From the NCBI GenBank assembly GCA_024336345.1, contig JANFOG010000008.1, positions 2,170,001 to 2,234,000 on the forward strand: 64,000 nucleotides of DNA, written 5' to 3'. The translations under genes and the position numbers were made by a program. Position 1 is the stretch's first letter, and every line of letters begins with the position of its first letter. Below are positions 30,049-41,044 of the stretch, one piece after another. The notes beneath the pieces were generated by a model, which was not told the origin of the DNA, did no database searches, and saw only the letters and a program-made list of their open reading frames with translations. This stretch comes from Mariannaea sp. PMI_226 (taxonomy: Eukaryota > Ascomycota > Sordariomycetes > Hypocreales > Nectriaceae).

Positions 30049-32834
30049 TTATACCAGTCTCGCGGTTCCAAAATATCCAACGAATGGAGCGGATCCCCTA
30101 GAGCTATTGAGTGGCATTAGGTCACCGGGTTCTTGAATCATGTCAACTTGTAGCTTACTTGTATACATGGTTCCAAACATACTCGGCGAGCAGGAAGGTG
30201 TGCCATCTCGTTCGAGGGAGAAAGTCTTGGACAAGTCCATAGCATCATCACCTCCCTCACTAAGATCAGTACCTGTCTCATTCAACACACTTGCTGTAAC
30301 ATCCCGCTTTGTGCGATGTCCGTGAGCCGCTCTCAGCTGAGGGCTAGATCGAGTCAAGTAACGCTCACTTAATGAGGGAGGCGTTTCCATCACACTATTT
30401 GGCTCATCCAACAGATTCTCTATCGGTGATTCCGGCCTTGGGGGTGGGGATATTTGAACCGCTCTGCAATGGTTCGACTTGAGGATAATCGAGTCGGGGT
30501 TAGAGGACTGGAACATGAGAGCGAAATAGTTTCTTCCTAGCTTTAGCCTATCGAATTGACATGATCCGGTTCTGTGTTTGCAAAGTATTTCAAGACACTG
30601 CTCATCATCGCATTCGTTGAGTAAATAACTCGCGGCAGCGTGTGGACTTGGGTCTTTCGAGATGCAAGGCGCACCAGATGGACCAACTATGGTTATGTTA
30701 GCCGAAGAGGGTAAAAAGATCAGTTGCAATGATAACTTACGCTCTCCGGCGATTAAATGGTTTTCTGGTATCATTGAACAATTCTCATCATGCAGTTGAA
30801 TGGTGAGCTCAGTATCCTCACTCAAAGAATTGTTAGAGTTCCACTTCAGTCGGACTGAAGCGTCAGAGTGACTGGCAATAACGCACTGCTCTAGAGCCAA
30901 ACTTTTCTTTATTTGAAGGTAGTCCAGGAGTCTCTGCTCACTGCGGATTAGCTGTTGTCTCTTACGCCAGATATTTGAACGGTCATCGTTTTCGTTAAAT
31001 GTATCGATTGGAATTTCATCGAGAATCTCAGCGAAAAGCATCTTAACACTATGAAAGAGTATGCCGATTTCAGTAAGATTTGAAGGCAGCCCAAGTGCTT
31101 GAGTTGCCTCTTCGCAGTTCAGCCACTTATTGTGTATCTTGAATAGTCGCTTTTCAGTGTGATAGAATACGTCGAGAGAAAGTTCGCCCGCTCTGACGAA
31201 TTGTGTAGACATGTCGGCCGTCTGAGGGCAACTTCGCATACAAGCCTGAATGAGACGGTGAAACTCGTGACCGAATAGAGTCGTAGGAGTTCTATCTGGG
31301 TCCGAGTTCAGGAAACGCTTTCGTTGCTCTTGTTCAGCAGTTCGAAGTAAATCGTATTTGGCAAATATGCACCAGTACGATTCTGGCAGTTCGATGCCCT
31401 TTCGCCCAAGGCCTTGAATTATCTTCTCAAGCAAGCGGTTCTGTTGAACAAAATTATAAGTCTGGATACCTGAGATGCAGATAGCAGTCATAAATGGATA
31501 GCTTACTTACCTCACTTTTCTCTTTAGCCGAGTAGTACCATGCTTCTGAGTCCGATAAGAGGTAGTTCTTCAAGCGAAAGGCCACTTGCAGCTTTATATA
31601 GTCCTTTGCAGCCCAGACATCGGCATACCCAGGTTCAGAAGAGAGGAGCATATCGTTCAATTTGCTCACATAATGTGATTTCTTTGCGAGCACCTGTTCC
31701 CATATGCCCAAGATGGAACTGCATTTTTCAGAGGGTTTCGTGAGCTGTTGCCTCTCCCTATTTGTCTTTCCTTCTTGGAAGTTATAACCGAACTTGAGTT
31801 TTTTTTCTGTGATACTGGCTGATTTAGACCCAGTTGACTTTTTGAGCAACAACCCTTTGAGATAGATGTTTCCACAAAGGCGTGGATCGATAATCAAATC
31901 ACCGCGATGGGTCCGGATAATGCCTTCACCTTCACCGGCATCAACATTTTGCAGAAAGAGGGCTGACTCGCACCAGTCCTTGAAAGATTTCAGCCGGACA
32001 GGAACTCGCTTTCCTTTATTACCGTTTTCATCTCGACCCGCACAGCGTAGGCCAATGAGAAACCGTACATCGTCTTTGGGAGAGGCTGCAAAGGGAACTA
32101 GTCCTTTTTCCACTTCCTTTCGGGCCTCTGCCTCCCTGTCTGCGATTTGCTTCGGACTTAGTCGGCGTACGTGAGCCACTAGAATTCCGGCCTTGGTGAA
32201 GTTGAAGCTGAAGGAATGTGACCCGGAGACACACTTCACCGAGTGGTTTTGACCACCACGTTGGAAGACCAAGAGCGCGATTTTCAGGCCTTCTCCATGT
32301 GCACCTGCTTGATTCCGGATGCCAGTTTTGTCTGTGCCACCAATGTAGAGGTGAGATCTCTCTAGAGTAGAACACCTGTTGACAACATCAACCCAGCCTC
32401 CTTCATCCTTGCCATAGAAGCGAATATATCCCAATTCTCTAGTAGGTGTCGATTTTGTGAGAGTTGCTTTGTAAAGGATGTTAACGTCCTTTTTATAAGA
32501 CCGCTCTTCCCGTGTTACAACGAACTCTTCTTCAGTAAGATGAAACGATCGAATGATGGCGTCCCGCCTAGCACAGAGAATACGTTAGTGGCGGCACCAA
32601 CAAGGGCTCAAGGCCTTACCAGTTCTGCACGATCTCTCGGAATGCTTCCACTGGACCCCAATTTGTGTACGTCGCTCGAATCCCCAAGTTTATTTTCCGT
32701 TGCTCCGGTCCAGTGGTCAGTGTGAGCTCGTTCATGTCATCTTCATCGTCCCCAGAAACGCTGTTTGCGTCACTATCACTCTCCCTAAGTGGCCTATAGA
32801 ACCGGTCTGCTCCATTGTTAGTAGCGGACGACAT
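30049..32834 (-). CDS. GHKL (HSP90-like) ATPase-domain protein (876 aa)
   Basis: Four exons (32834-32620, 32567-31511, 31461-30741, 30686-30049). The last intron (54 nt, GTAAGT, GCTAAC branch, ATAG) is in frame, so it could also be retained. The N-terminal domain has the GHKL motifs: the N box REIVQNWRDAI (about 66-76), the glycine-rich motif QAGAHGEGLKIALLVFQRGG and the following Ser-rich strand. This is the ATP-binding fold of HSP90, MORC and MutL proteins. The first 50 residues are acidic and Ser/Asp-rich. The C-terminal half is helical and then disordered (Pro/Ser-rich, about 700-876), with no domain I recognise. It is probably nuclear or cytosolic, as there is no signal peptide. It is convergent with the Tc-like gene (215 bp between stops). 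Confidence 0.8.
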
Positions 32835-34345
32835 GATCGCCTTCAAATGAAGTCTAGCGAGACGAGTGAGAATTTTGGAAAGAAAAGGGGTCAAGCCAGA
32901 AGAAAACTGGGATCATTTATATTTTTCTAGGCAACAGGGAGACTGGGGTTGATGAACCAACGTAGAAGAGTAGGGCGGCTAATTGTTTCATCTTCCCAAC
33001 CAACACCCAACAGACAAGAGTTGCTGTCAGCAGCTCCATTCCCTTTCTGCTCTCTTACCACTTGAGGCCATTTGGATAATAATATGCGTCCGATGAATAA
33101 ATTTTCTTGGAATAGTGTTGCGGAAATAAGGCCGACGCAGTTGTTGCAACATGATTGGTAACGACATGAGCACTGAAGTTAAGTAAGGCCTTGAACGCCG
33201 AAGACAGTACCAGTCAACCAGCAGTATCGGCTCCTGAAAGCGAAACAGCATTTACACCACCAACAAAGCACACATTTGCATTTGCGCAATCGGGAGTAAG
33301 TCACTGCCTACAACAGAGCAGTGGGTACTCAATGTGATGCCAGGGAGAGGGCTCGACACTGCACGTATCGACAGGCCTAATACTAGAGGACCGCAAATCT
33401 ACCCTCACTTCCTTAGAAAGCAGAACTCAAACGAAGCATCGATGATGATATATCAGGGCAATTACGAGCGGCGTTCGCTCGCGATGGTGGAGAGTTGCAC
33501 ATTTATTTATAGATCCGTGAAGTATATCCAGGCTTTTTAGAACCGGTAATCATCATAGGAAAGTAGCTCTAGGAATCGGTGCGTTTCCCATCTCTTTGCT
33601 GGATTGCATTATATGACAGTTGTTTGGGTCGGATGAGCTCAGGGTCTCTAACCGACTGCGTTAGGATAAAATGGTAAGATTTTACAACCGTTGCCGAGAC
33701 GCTATCTCTGGAGTCGTCAGTGGACTATTGTCCACCCACGTTGTGTTGGACATATCTTAATGCTGTAAAAGAGTGTGCCTGATTCACAAAAAAAAAGTTT
33801 CTTTTCACGGCATATCAGGTAGCCTACCCTTGCTCCCACAATTACAAGAAAGATGACATTATCTACCAACTTCACTTTTTTTTCATGTTCCACCTTCGGC
33901 CGGGCGGGGGGCGCAGTGGCAGAGCTGCATGATGAGCAGGGATTCTCAATGGACTGTGCAAAATGTACCCAATGAGAATTTGCAGAGAAGTGCTGCGAAA
34001 ATGAGGACAGAGCCAACAGATGGATGCAGAGCCCAAGCCACTGCCCCTCCCTACAGACCCATTCCAGCGGCCTTTACTTGAAGAGGGCGGCCACATGTCC
34101 GAAAGCGCGCTTACAATATGCCTGACGTACAGCGTGTGTCTTGCTGATGGGAGGGCGATGGGGCCTCTAGGTATTGGGCATGGAATCACCTGATAATAAT
34201 TGACTCTCATGCTGAGTGGTGGTGAGTGGATCTCGAGATCATTTCCCTAGTAAACTCGTGTTTTCCAATAGTCAACAATTTTCTAAGGCAGCAAGCAGCA
34301 CGGCGCCTTGACACCTGAACCAGAGAACGAGCCGCCAACCCTACA
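32835..34345. other. Intergenic, divergent promoters of GHKL and HeLo genes
   Basis: 1.5 kb without a supported gene. Short frames on both strands (33334-33540, 33872-34210) show no family features. It contains a T/A homopolymer run near 33788 and a G/C-rich patch near 33900-33915. Confidence 0.5.
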
Positions 34346-35086
34346 ATGGCGGAGATATTCGGCAAGGTCACTGCGACAGCTGATGTCGGTCAGCTCTTCA
34401 CCAGCTGCGTCCAGTGCCTCGAGTACATCCAGGTCGGCCGCCATTTTAGTAAGACATATCAGTCAGACCTCGTCACACTAAGGCTTCTGGGGATGCGCCT
34501 TTCACGATGGGGTACGGCCGTGAAAATATACGACAATCCCCCTCTAACTCCTCTCCGCCTTCTTGGGGCGTCCGATGTCGAGCTGATAGCCACCAGAGAA
34601 TCGCTCCTCCAGATGCTCGCGCTTTTTGAGGATTCGGCAAAGGAATCTCTCAAATTCAAACTGGAAAGACAGCCCGGAGAGGATCTGAGACCATACACTG
34701 TAGAGGACCTGGGTGAAACAGGGCACATGATCGCCAAGTTCATGGGGGAGCTCGCTTCACGCAGGCGCAAGGGCGCAAGCAATCTCAAGCTCGTTAGCTG
34801 GACTGTCTATGAAAAGAACCATCTATTGAGCCTTATTAATGAGATTTCTGGAGCAATAGATAACCTGGAACAAGTCTTCCCCGCACCTCAACTGGATATC
34901 GTCCTTGCGTCGTACTGTTCGCAGGAAGTTGAGGAGCTCCGAGCCAAGGCCAAGGAAAACTCGGAAGCAGTCCTCCAGCTTCTAGCTCAACTGGCTACAG
35001 ATGTGGACAAGGCTCTGGAGGTATGCTTGAAGGCTGCCTCGGCAGTTGATGTTTCAGGGATCCCAATGGAACAAGCAGATCTCTAG
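34346..35086 (+). CDS. HeLo-domain protein, HET-S type (246 aa as read)
   Basis: The frame starts at ATG 34346 and ends at TAG 35084-35086. Almost the whole product is a HeLo domain: the Cys/aromatic N-terminal signature (QLFTSCVQCLEYIQVGRHF, 16-34), LRLLGMRLSRWG, the buried ELASRRRKGAS loop and the YEKNHLLSLINEISGAIDNL helix. HeLo domains are membrane-targeting, cell-death-inducing domains that are usually followed by an amyloid trigger motif. Here the reading frame continues past the stop with 14 more conserved-looking codons, a TGA (35129-35131), and a further tail. A 66-nt GTATGC...TAG intron (35021-35086) could remove the first stop but not the second. The gene is therefore either a truncated HeLo-only protein or a pseudogene. 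Confidence 0.85.
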   Translation: MAEIFGKVTATADVGQLFTSCVQCLEYIQVGRHFSKTYQSDLVTLRLLGMRLSRWGTAVKIYDNPPLTPLRLLGASDVELIATRESLLQMLALFEDSAKESLKFKLERQPGEDLRPYTVEDLGETGHMIAKFMGELASRRRKGASNLKLVSWTVYEKNHLLSLINEISGAIDNLEQVFPAPQLDIVLASYCSQEVEELRAKAKENSEAVLQLLAQLATDVDKALEVCLKAASAVDVSGIPMEQADL

Positions 35087-35302
35087 GAAAACGCAAGGAT
35101 ACAGAGGGAGCACTTCGTCGGCTTGACCTGAGAGGAGGTAGATAGTCTGCCCAAGGATGAGGCAAGCCTCAAGGTGGAGTCATTCAAAGTCAAGAGTAGC
35201 TCTCGAGCGACGAATAAGCAGGCCTACGGGATGGTAATGATAAGCATTGTTTCAAGACACTTTTTCACTGGGTTGTGTGCACCACATCTCACATCTTTAT
35301 GA
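35087..35302 (+). pseudogene. In-frame, stop-interrupted C-terminal tail of the HeLo gene
   Basis: In the same frame as the HeLo gene the sequence stays protein-like after the stop and after a second stop (TGA, 35129-35131), until about 35235. It includes VESFKVKSSSRATNKQAYG, whose Arg/Asn/Gln/Gly spacing recalls HET-s-related amyloid motifs. Both stops could come from single C-to-T changes (from CAG and CGA). This is inference from one sequence. Confidence 0.5.
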
Positions 35303-35607
35303 GCTTGGTACTTTTCTGGAATTTTTACGCTTCAATAGCCGAGCCTAGCGAAATGCATGTGTCACTCCGTTCCATATATTGTCTGGGTTTCCTGTCACGA
35401 AAGGAAGACATCTCACGAGTGAAGAGGGTCATTGAACCGATGGTCTTGGACAATTTGCCTCGATCATTTCAGTTTTACTTCACAAGATTATATTCAATAC
35501 CCCCCTCTAGTTTCCCCCAATGTGAATGAATAAATGAAATTGTGCACACCGCCTTGTTGATTAGTGGATATTTTACTCATTCTTAAGCAATTCAAGTCAG
35601 CCATAAA
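35303..35607. other. Intergenic 3' flank
   Basis: Convergent 3' ends of the HeLo and lactate dehydrogenase genes. No gene seen. Confidence 0.5.
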
Positions 35608-36665
35608 TCAACTCTCCTGCACTGACGTAATCACATCCTTGATGCACAATGCCGATTTACGCAATAGTTCCGTCTCCTTTTCGTCCAGCAAGAGAGGCAC
35701 CTCCTGGTGTGCACCATGGCGATCAATCCTGCATGGCATGCTGAGAGCCACATCATCGACCCCTGCGTACGATCCGATCTGGGACACAGTCATGATGGCG
35801 TCCCCATCAGTGACAATAGGTGCGATGATGCTCACGAGTATGCTCGCAATGCCGTAGTTGGTCTTTCCCTTGCGCTCAATGATGTGGTAGGCGGCGTGAC
35901 GAGTGCGGGCAGCGCAGGCCTCCATGGCTTCCTCATCATGAGGGCGGCCGGCCTGGCGGCAGTAGTCAGGTAAACGCATACCGCATATGTTGGCGAGCGA
36001 CCACACAGGCAGCTGCGAGTCGCCGTGCTCGCCAACGACGAAGGCGTGGACACTACGTGGGCTGAGACCAAAGTGACGGCCCAGCTCACGGCGAAATCGC
36101 GTAGTGTCGAGTGACGTGCCAGTGCCGATTACGCGGTGCGCTGGGAAACCGGATAGCCTGGCAGCGGCGTGGGTGAGCACATCAACGGGGTTGGTGGCGA
36201 TAACGAGAATGGTGTCGGGGCTGGCCTGGGCAATGCGCGGCACCACGTCCTCGAAGAGCGAGTGGTTGGTACGCACGAGGTCAAGGCGCGTCTGACCTGG
36301 TTTTTGGTTCACGCCGGCCGTGATAATGACGGCGGTTGCCCCGGCGCAGTCTGGGTAGTCGCCAGCGCGGACCTTGGCCTGAGCGAAGTGTGCCGCATGG
36401 CTCAGATCGGCGACTTCGCCCTCGGCGCGGTGTGTGTCGATATCGATGAGAACAATGTCGGTTGCCAAATCTGAGAGCAGCAGGCTGTAGGCTGTAGTGG
36501 CGCCCACCGACCCAGCGCCCACAATGACGATCTTGGTCGACTGGGAGTTGTCAGAGCTGAGATGAGAACTTGAGGAGTGACAGAGCAGAGAGAGGGGTAA
36601 ATAGATACCTTCAGGTGGGATGTGGGAGTGGGAGCGGGGACGGCGACGGCGATGGGCAGCGACAT
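35608..36665 (-). CDS. L-lactate dehydrogenase (329 aa)
   Basis: Two exons (36665-36609 and 36540-35608) with a 68-nt GTATCT...CCAG intron; a second possible acceptor 9 nt downstream also keeps the frame. The product has the NAD-binding motif VGAGSVGATTAYSL, the acidic end of the second strand (IVLIDID), GVNQKPGQTR with Gln at the specificity position (lactate rather than malate), NPVDVLTHAA, the GTGTSLDTTRFRREL motif and the catalytic His in VVGEHGDS. It converts pyruvate and NADH to L-lactate in the cytosol. The length is normal for the family. The N-terminal exon codes a short Pro/Ala-rich leader unlike a mitochondrial targeting peptide. Confidence 0.92.
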
Positions 36666-36990
36666 GTTGATAGGCGTACTGACTTTGACAGTGTCTGTAG
36701 AAGACTGAGAGGCCCAGCCTTTAGGATTTTCAGGAGTTGATCTGCAAGAATGAGCTGATGGCGAGAGAGATGAATGCACAGCTTCCCCTGGCCTTTAGCT
36801 GCTTGGCATTTCCGAGTCCTTCACATGATATCATTCTCGGACTATTTTTTGAGTTTACACGTACGAGAGCGCCAACTACCTACACTTACGCCGCCTCCAA
36901 AGGTACGATGGTTCTTGGATACCGTACGAAGTCTCAACATATAAACATGCATCCATTAGTCAAATGCGTCCAATGTGTTGATAACACATA

Positions 36991-37020
36991 GGGGGTTTTT
37001 TGGGGGGGGTTTTTGTTTTG
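36991..37020 (+). repeat. G-run / T-run tract
   Basis: Runs of five and eight G separated by T runs. The tract may form unusual DNA structure, but it does not contain four separate G runs in the classic quadruplex spacing. Confidence 0.6.
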
Positions 37021-37383
37021 ATTACCGGCCATAAGCGTCTGCTTGTCGTGTCGCAGGTTGTCTCGGAAAGCAAGCTACATCTTCACCTTCAATGTATTCA
37101 TGGATCCGTGCCTCGGTGGTGTGCCCAGCTGTCGGCGACGGGGGGCTTCCGGGACAGGCCCATATAAGCGACATCATAATACCTTATACCATGAAGGCGC
37201 TGTAAGAACCAAATATACTTCAGAATATCTCATAAATACCTTATATCCAGATGTTTTTTGTTTTTTTTTTCGATGATAAATGATGTGGCGGTCCCCCCTT
37301 CCCGAACTGTATGAGCAACACGGGGGTTCTCAATTACAATGGAGGTATTCAGCCAACAGTCTTCCTACGCCTTGGTTCATATA

Positions 37384-37440
37384 AATAAAAAATAAAAATA
37401 AATAGTAAATAAATAAACAAGAAGAAAAAGAAGAAGAAGA
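37384..37440 (+). repeat. Low-complexity (AAAT)n / (GAA)n tract
   Basis: Imperfect AAATA units pass into AAGAAG units over about 57 bp. Confidence 0.7.
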
Positions 37441-37688
37441 ACCATTTATCACCGTCTCGCGTCAGATCAGTGTACGCTTTCGGCGATGAATGGCTGTTCG
37501 ATGAACCAAATGAGAGGATATTTTGATCTTCTATTCATTACCCCCCGCCTTGGCGACGGTATTATCCATCGTCAACGCCGGCATCAGGTCGCAAGCCTTT
37601 ACATATATATATTTATCTATACAAGTCTGTTGATGAATCACATTAAAACAGTACCCACGATTCCGTCAACCGGCTTCTGCCTCATTGT

Positions 37689-38312
37689 TCAAAAGTACTT
37701 TTGAGTCTTGGCAAAGTGCATGCCGGCCGCAAAGTGAAACAGCTTCGCCGCGACAACCATGCGTTCCTGCTTCGAGTACTCGACGAGGCGGTGGTAGAGG
37801 TCTTCCAACGGAACCATGACTCGCTGGATGTGTTCGCCATCCTCTAAACGCTGCTCAGGCTCTACATCTCCTTCGTTGAGTTGGACCTCGACCATGGCCA
37901 TCTGCATGTTCGCGTTGGACATGCCGGGATCTGCTGCCTGCGGCGGGCTGACCTCTACCAAGCGACAGTCATAGCCCGTCTCTTCTTTGAATTCGCGGAT
38001 AGCTGCCTCCTCGACTGTCTCCTCAGCATCGATCAGGCCCGCGGGCCACTCGACGGTAAAAGCGTCAAGTGGTGGACGATACTGAATGACAAGCAAAGTG
38101 GAAGCGGGCTTTGACGGATGCAGAAACACGTTCCCCATGGCGACAGCGTCGACACCGGATTTGCCTCTGGTCTTGCGGGTTGCGACTTCCCATGTGCGCG
38201 CGACACCAACTTGATCAATGTAGTCTATTTTGCTGAGCGTCAACCACCTTGCATCCTCGATCGGCAAGTCAGAGACTTTGGTGATGACGGGTTGCTGCGT
38301 TGGGCCTGTCAT
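37689..38312 (-). CDS. Nudix hydrolase, ADP-ribose/ADP-sugar pyrophosphatase type (207 aa)
   Basis: Single exon from ATG 38312. The Nudix box is complete: GLIDAEETVEEAAIREFKEE then TGYD, with the metal-binding REFKEETG core. Upstream the strand VIQYRPPLDAFTVEWPAG and downstream the Ala-Asp-Pro-Gly-Met stretch (QAADPGMSNANM) are as in the YSA1/NUDT5 group, which hydrolyses ADP-ribose to AMP and ribose-5-phosphate. The C-terminal helices end in FAKTQKYF. The length of about 210 aa is typical. Cytosolic; no targeting signal seen. Confidence 0.92.
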   Translation of the reverse strand: MTGPTQQPVITKVSDLPIEDARWLTLSKIDYIDQVGVARTWEVATRKTRGKSGVDAVAMGNVFLHPSKPASTLLVIQYRPPLDAFTVEWPAGLIDAEETVEEAAIREFKEETGYDCRLVEVSPPQAADPGMSNANMQMAMVEVQLNEGDVEPEQRLEDGEHIQRVMVPLEDLYHRLVEYSKQERMVVAAKLFHFAAGMHFAKTQKYF

Positions 38313-38763
38313 GGTTGAGAAATGGTGGGGGTGTTTCTAATGAAAGAGAAAAAGAGAATAGGGTAGAGACAAACTAGGCCAAAGATATCTAATAATGCGC
38401 AAAGTTTCCTTCTCGCGGTCTGTCTTACGCATAAGTACTGGGATGGCGATTCGGCGAATGAGGTGTTGAGTCGCTGAGATTCACCCTTGCGTGTTGCCGA
38501 TTGCGCTGCGGAGTACGCAGCTGCAACGCAACAGGGTCAAATATAGCGTGCCGGAGTTGGCTTATTCCGTCCCCGAGATTCGGTGCCTGGTCCCACCGTC
38601 TTGCTTCAAAGCAGACTTGCAAACGGCTTTTCTATTTAGACTCCTCTCCTCCTTGTGAATACCGTGTGTCAAGAACACATAGAATACAGACAATACATGC
38701 ATCGGGTTACCATCGTTCGCAAAAAAAAAAAAAAAAAAAAAAAGGGCTCCGATTTCCTACACT
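38313..38763. other. Intergenic with poly(A) run
   Basis: Nudix promoter and MFS 3' flank. It holds a run of 23 A at 38721-38743 and no gene. Confidence 0.6.
38721..38743 (+). repeat. Poly(A) run of 23
   Basis: Uninterrupted A homopolymer about 20 bp past the MFS stop codon (T run on the coding strand). Its length may vary. Confidence 0.9.
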
Positions 38764-41044
38764 TTACTTCTGAAGTTTGTGTTCTCGCAAAAATACTCCC
38801 AGAATAAATGCTAAAAGAACAAAACAAAACGAGAGGCCATTTGCATACACTAGCCCTGTCACGTAGGACTTGACAACAGCTTTTGCAATGTCTTCTTTCG
38901 CTTCCAATGCATAGTCAACATTTGAAACCGCTTTGGAAATGATCTATAAAGTAGTCAGTATATTTGCTATTTGTAGTAAACTGAAGCGATTGTAGGTGCT
39001 TCTTACCTCCAATCTTGTGGCACTATCAAGCTCAAGGTTGCACAGTCTCATCTCCAACGACTTCTGCAGCATGTACTTCGTAACAGCACTAACAGATGCT
39101 ACCCCAAGAATGGTACCTATCTCCCTGGAGAGAAAGAGAGTAGATACTGCAGCTGATATGTGATTGGGTTGAACGGAAGCTTGGGTGGCAACAAAGAGAA
39201 CGCTGTATGCCATTCCCATTCCGAATCCACTGCCAGAAAATGTTAGACTAATTTTGGTAAAACAGAAAGTAGCGTAAACAATTGAGATGCAAGGCTATTG
39301 ATTGAATGACTCGATCACAAGTCCCTTTCTTACCCAGGAAAGATGTAAAATGCCTCTAGCCAATTTGTTTCACCGTGCCACCTCAGCAACAGTAGGATAT
39401 AGCAGAGGCTTGATGAGAGAGTTCCCACATATACCAAAAACTTATACCTCCCGGTCCTATATGTATTCCTCATTAGTTCTACTGTGGGCTTTTCACTGAA
39501 CTGATAACTTGCCTGTTGATAAAATATCCACCCACTATCCCGCCAAGAGCGTTGCCTGCGACGGACGGAAACAGATGCGCACCGGCTTCAGAATTGGATG
39601 CCCTCTGTGTTACTTGAAAGTATAGAGGTACGGAGAACATCATCTGTGCTTGCAATTTCAGTAATTCTGCGGGTGTATGCAGCGAAATATTGATCGGCGA
39701 TAACGCCAATGGTAAAACTTACGCCCAGTTGAGCCGCAGCTTGGAATCCCATTACGAGGAAAGATAGAACCGTGTCTCGTTGAGCAAATAGGCCCAGTTC
39801 CAGAACTGGTTCTTTGGCCCAGCGTTTCTCCACCAGCACAAGTAGAACGAGAAAGACAGCGGCGGCGGCAAAAAGACTAGGAATGAGTGGATGTGACCAC
39901 GCCACCTCGTTACCCCCCAGTTCCAAGGGAAGCAGTAATAGAAGAACAAATGCGCCCAACACGGAGGCTCCAAAAAAGTCCACCCTCGTAAGTTTTGCAG
40001 ATATACTAGATTCTCCATCGTCTGCGATTTGAGAATTCCGCCCGGATAGATTGCTGGGCAAGTTTATCCAACAGAGAAACATCGCAATTACGAACATGGG
40101 AGCTTGAATGCCAAATGACCTATGGTATATAAATATCAGCCAAGGTAGGCGGTTTTGGCAGAAGGGAGAATGGGGGGATAAACCATCTCCATCCAACGGC
40201 GTCAGCTAGCCATCCGCCTAGTGGTCCTCCGAGGCTTCGTCCCGTAGTTGCTGCAACGTTAACATAGGCTCTCCAACTTCCTGATTCTTGGATAGGCACG
40301 AGATCTGTGATCAATATCGTTACTAGCACTGTCATGCTGGTGCCGACACTACCTGAGATCACTCGACCGATAATTACAGTGAGAAAAGTCTGAGAGATTG
40401 ACCTTCCTGGTAGTTAGCAGCGAACCGCGGTGACAAATTTGAAAATCCAGGATACCACCCACACAATAATACTGAAATAGTGTTAGCCATCGTAATAGTT
40501 TAACGTAGAGGTGGTCTTAGCGAAAACTTTACCAGCCAATAGCGAATCCAGCATATGACAGCAAGATAATCGGTTTGCGTCCATAAATGTCGCTCAATTT
40601 TCCAAATATTGACTGTGTTGCAGCTCCAGCAAGGCCAAAACTAGTGAAGAGCCAGCTCGACCACTCCAGAGCATTAAAGTCGGAAGCAATAGTTGGATGA
40701 GTAGCCAGAACCAAAGAGTGGTCGGCGTTGAAAACAAAAACCGCTATCCGATATCAGTATAGCACTTGTACCATATCTGTCAATCGCAGTTGATATTGGG
40801 GGATCTCACCAATGAGTAAGACAAGGACAATCCTGAGCACAGTAGCATGGTCAAGATATTTTTGTCCTCCTTCTGGGTCGGGAGCGTCTGGAAACGGACT
40901 CTCTTCGTCATGTACAGACGAGGGTCTGGGGGATGTAGCCTGCACTGTCCTTGCAAGACCACGATCTTCTTCACCTAATAGTGGTGATGTTTCTGTCGGT
41001 TCTTGTGAGGCCGAGGGCTCTCCAAGGTAGTTTGGTCCCCCCAT
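38764..41044 (-). CDS. MFS transporter, DHA/vacuolar amino-acid-exporter type (573 aa)
   Basis: Nine exons (41044-40810, 40743-40533, 40471-40456, 40389-40184, 40119-39723, 39643-39513, 39456-39334, 39229-39007, 38943-38764) give one frame of 573 residues. Exon 3 has only 16 nt. The intron after exon 6 has a GC donor (GCAAGT) that is needed to join FINR to TGRYK. The cytosolic N-terminus carries the acidic dileucine motif TETSPLLGEE, found in Fnx1/Vba-type vacuolar transporters. The DHA motif A is GKLSDIYGRKP; GRVISGSVGT, GGPLGGWLADAVGWRW and the PLYFQVTQRAS...EAGAHLFP region are typical of this group. Fourteen membrane segments are likely. Probable role: proton-coupled export or vacuolar uptake of basic amino acids or drugs; the substrate is not determined. 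The exon 3/4 junction is the least certain. Confidence 0.85.

Larger units (their letters stand above)
36666..37688. other. Intergenic with simple repeats
   Basis: No gene supported. Contains a G/T tract (36991-37020, runs of 5 and 8 G), a T-rich run near 37261-37270, and an A/T- then purine-rich low-complexity tract (37384-37440). Confidence 0.55.

Noticed and set aside
34346..35302. Repeat-induced point mutation as the cause of the HeLo stops
   Set aside because: Both stops fit C-to-T changes, but the 246-codon HeLo frame next to them is undamaged and not AT-shifted, so two isolated mutations explain it better.
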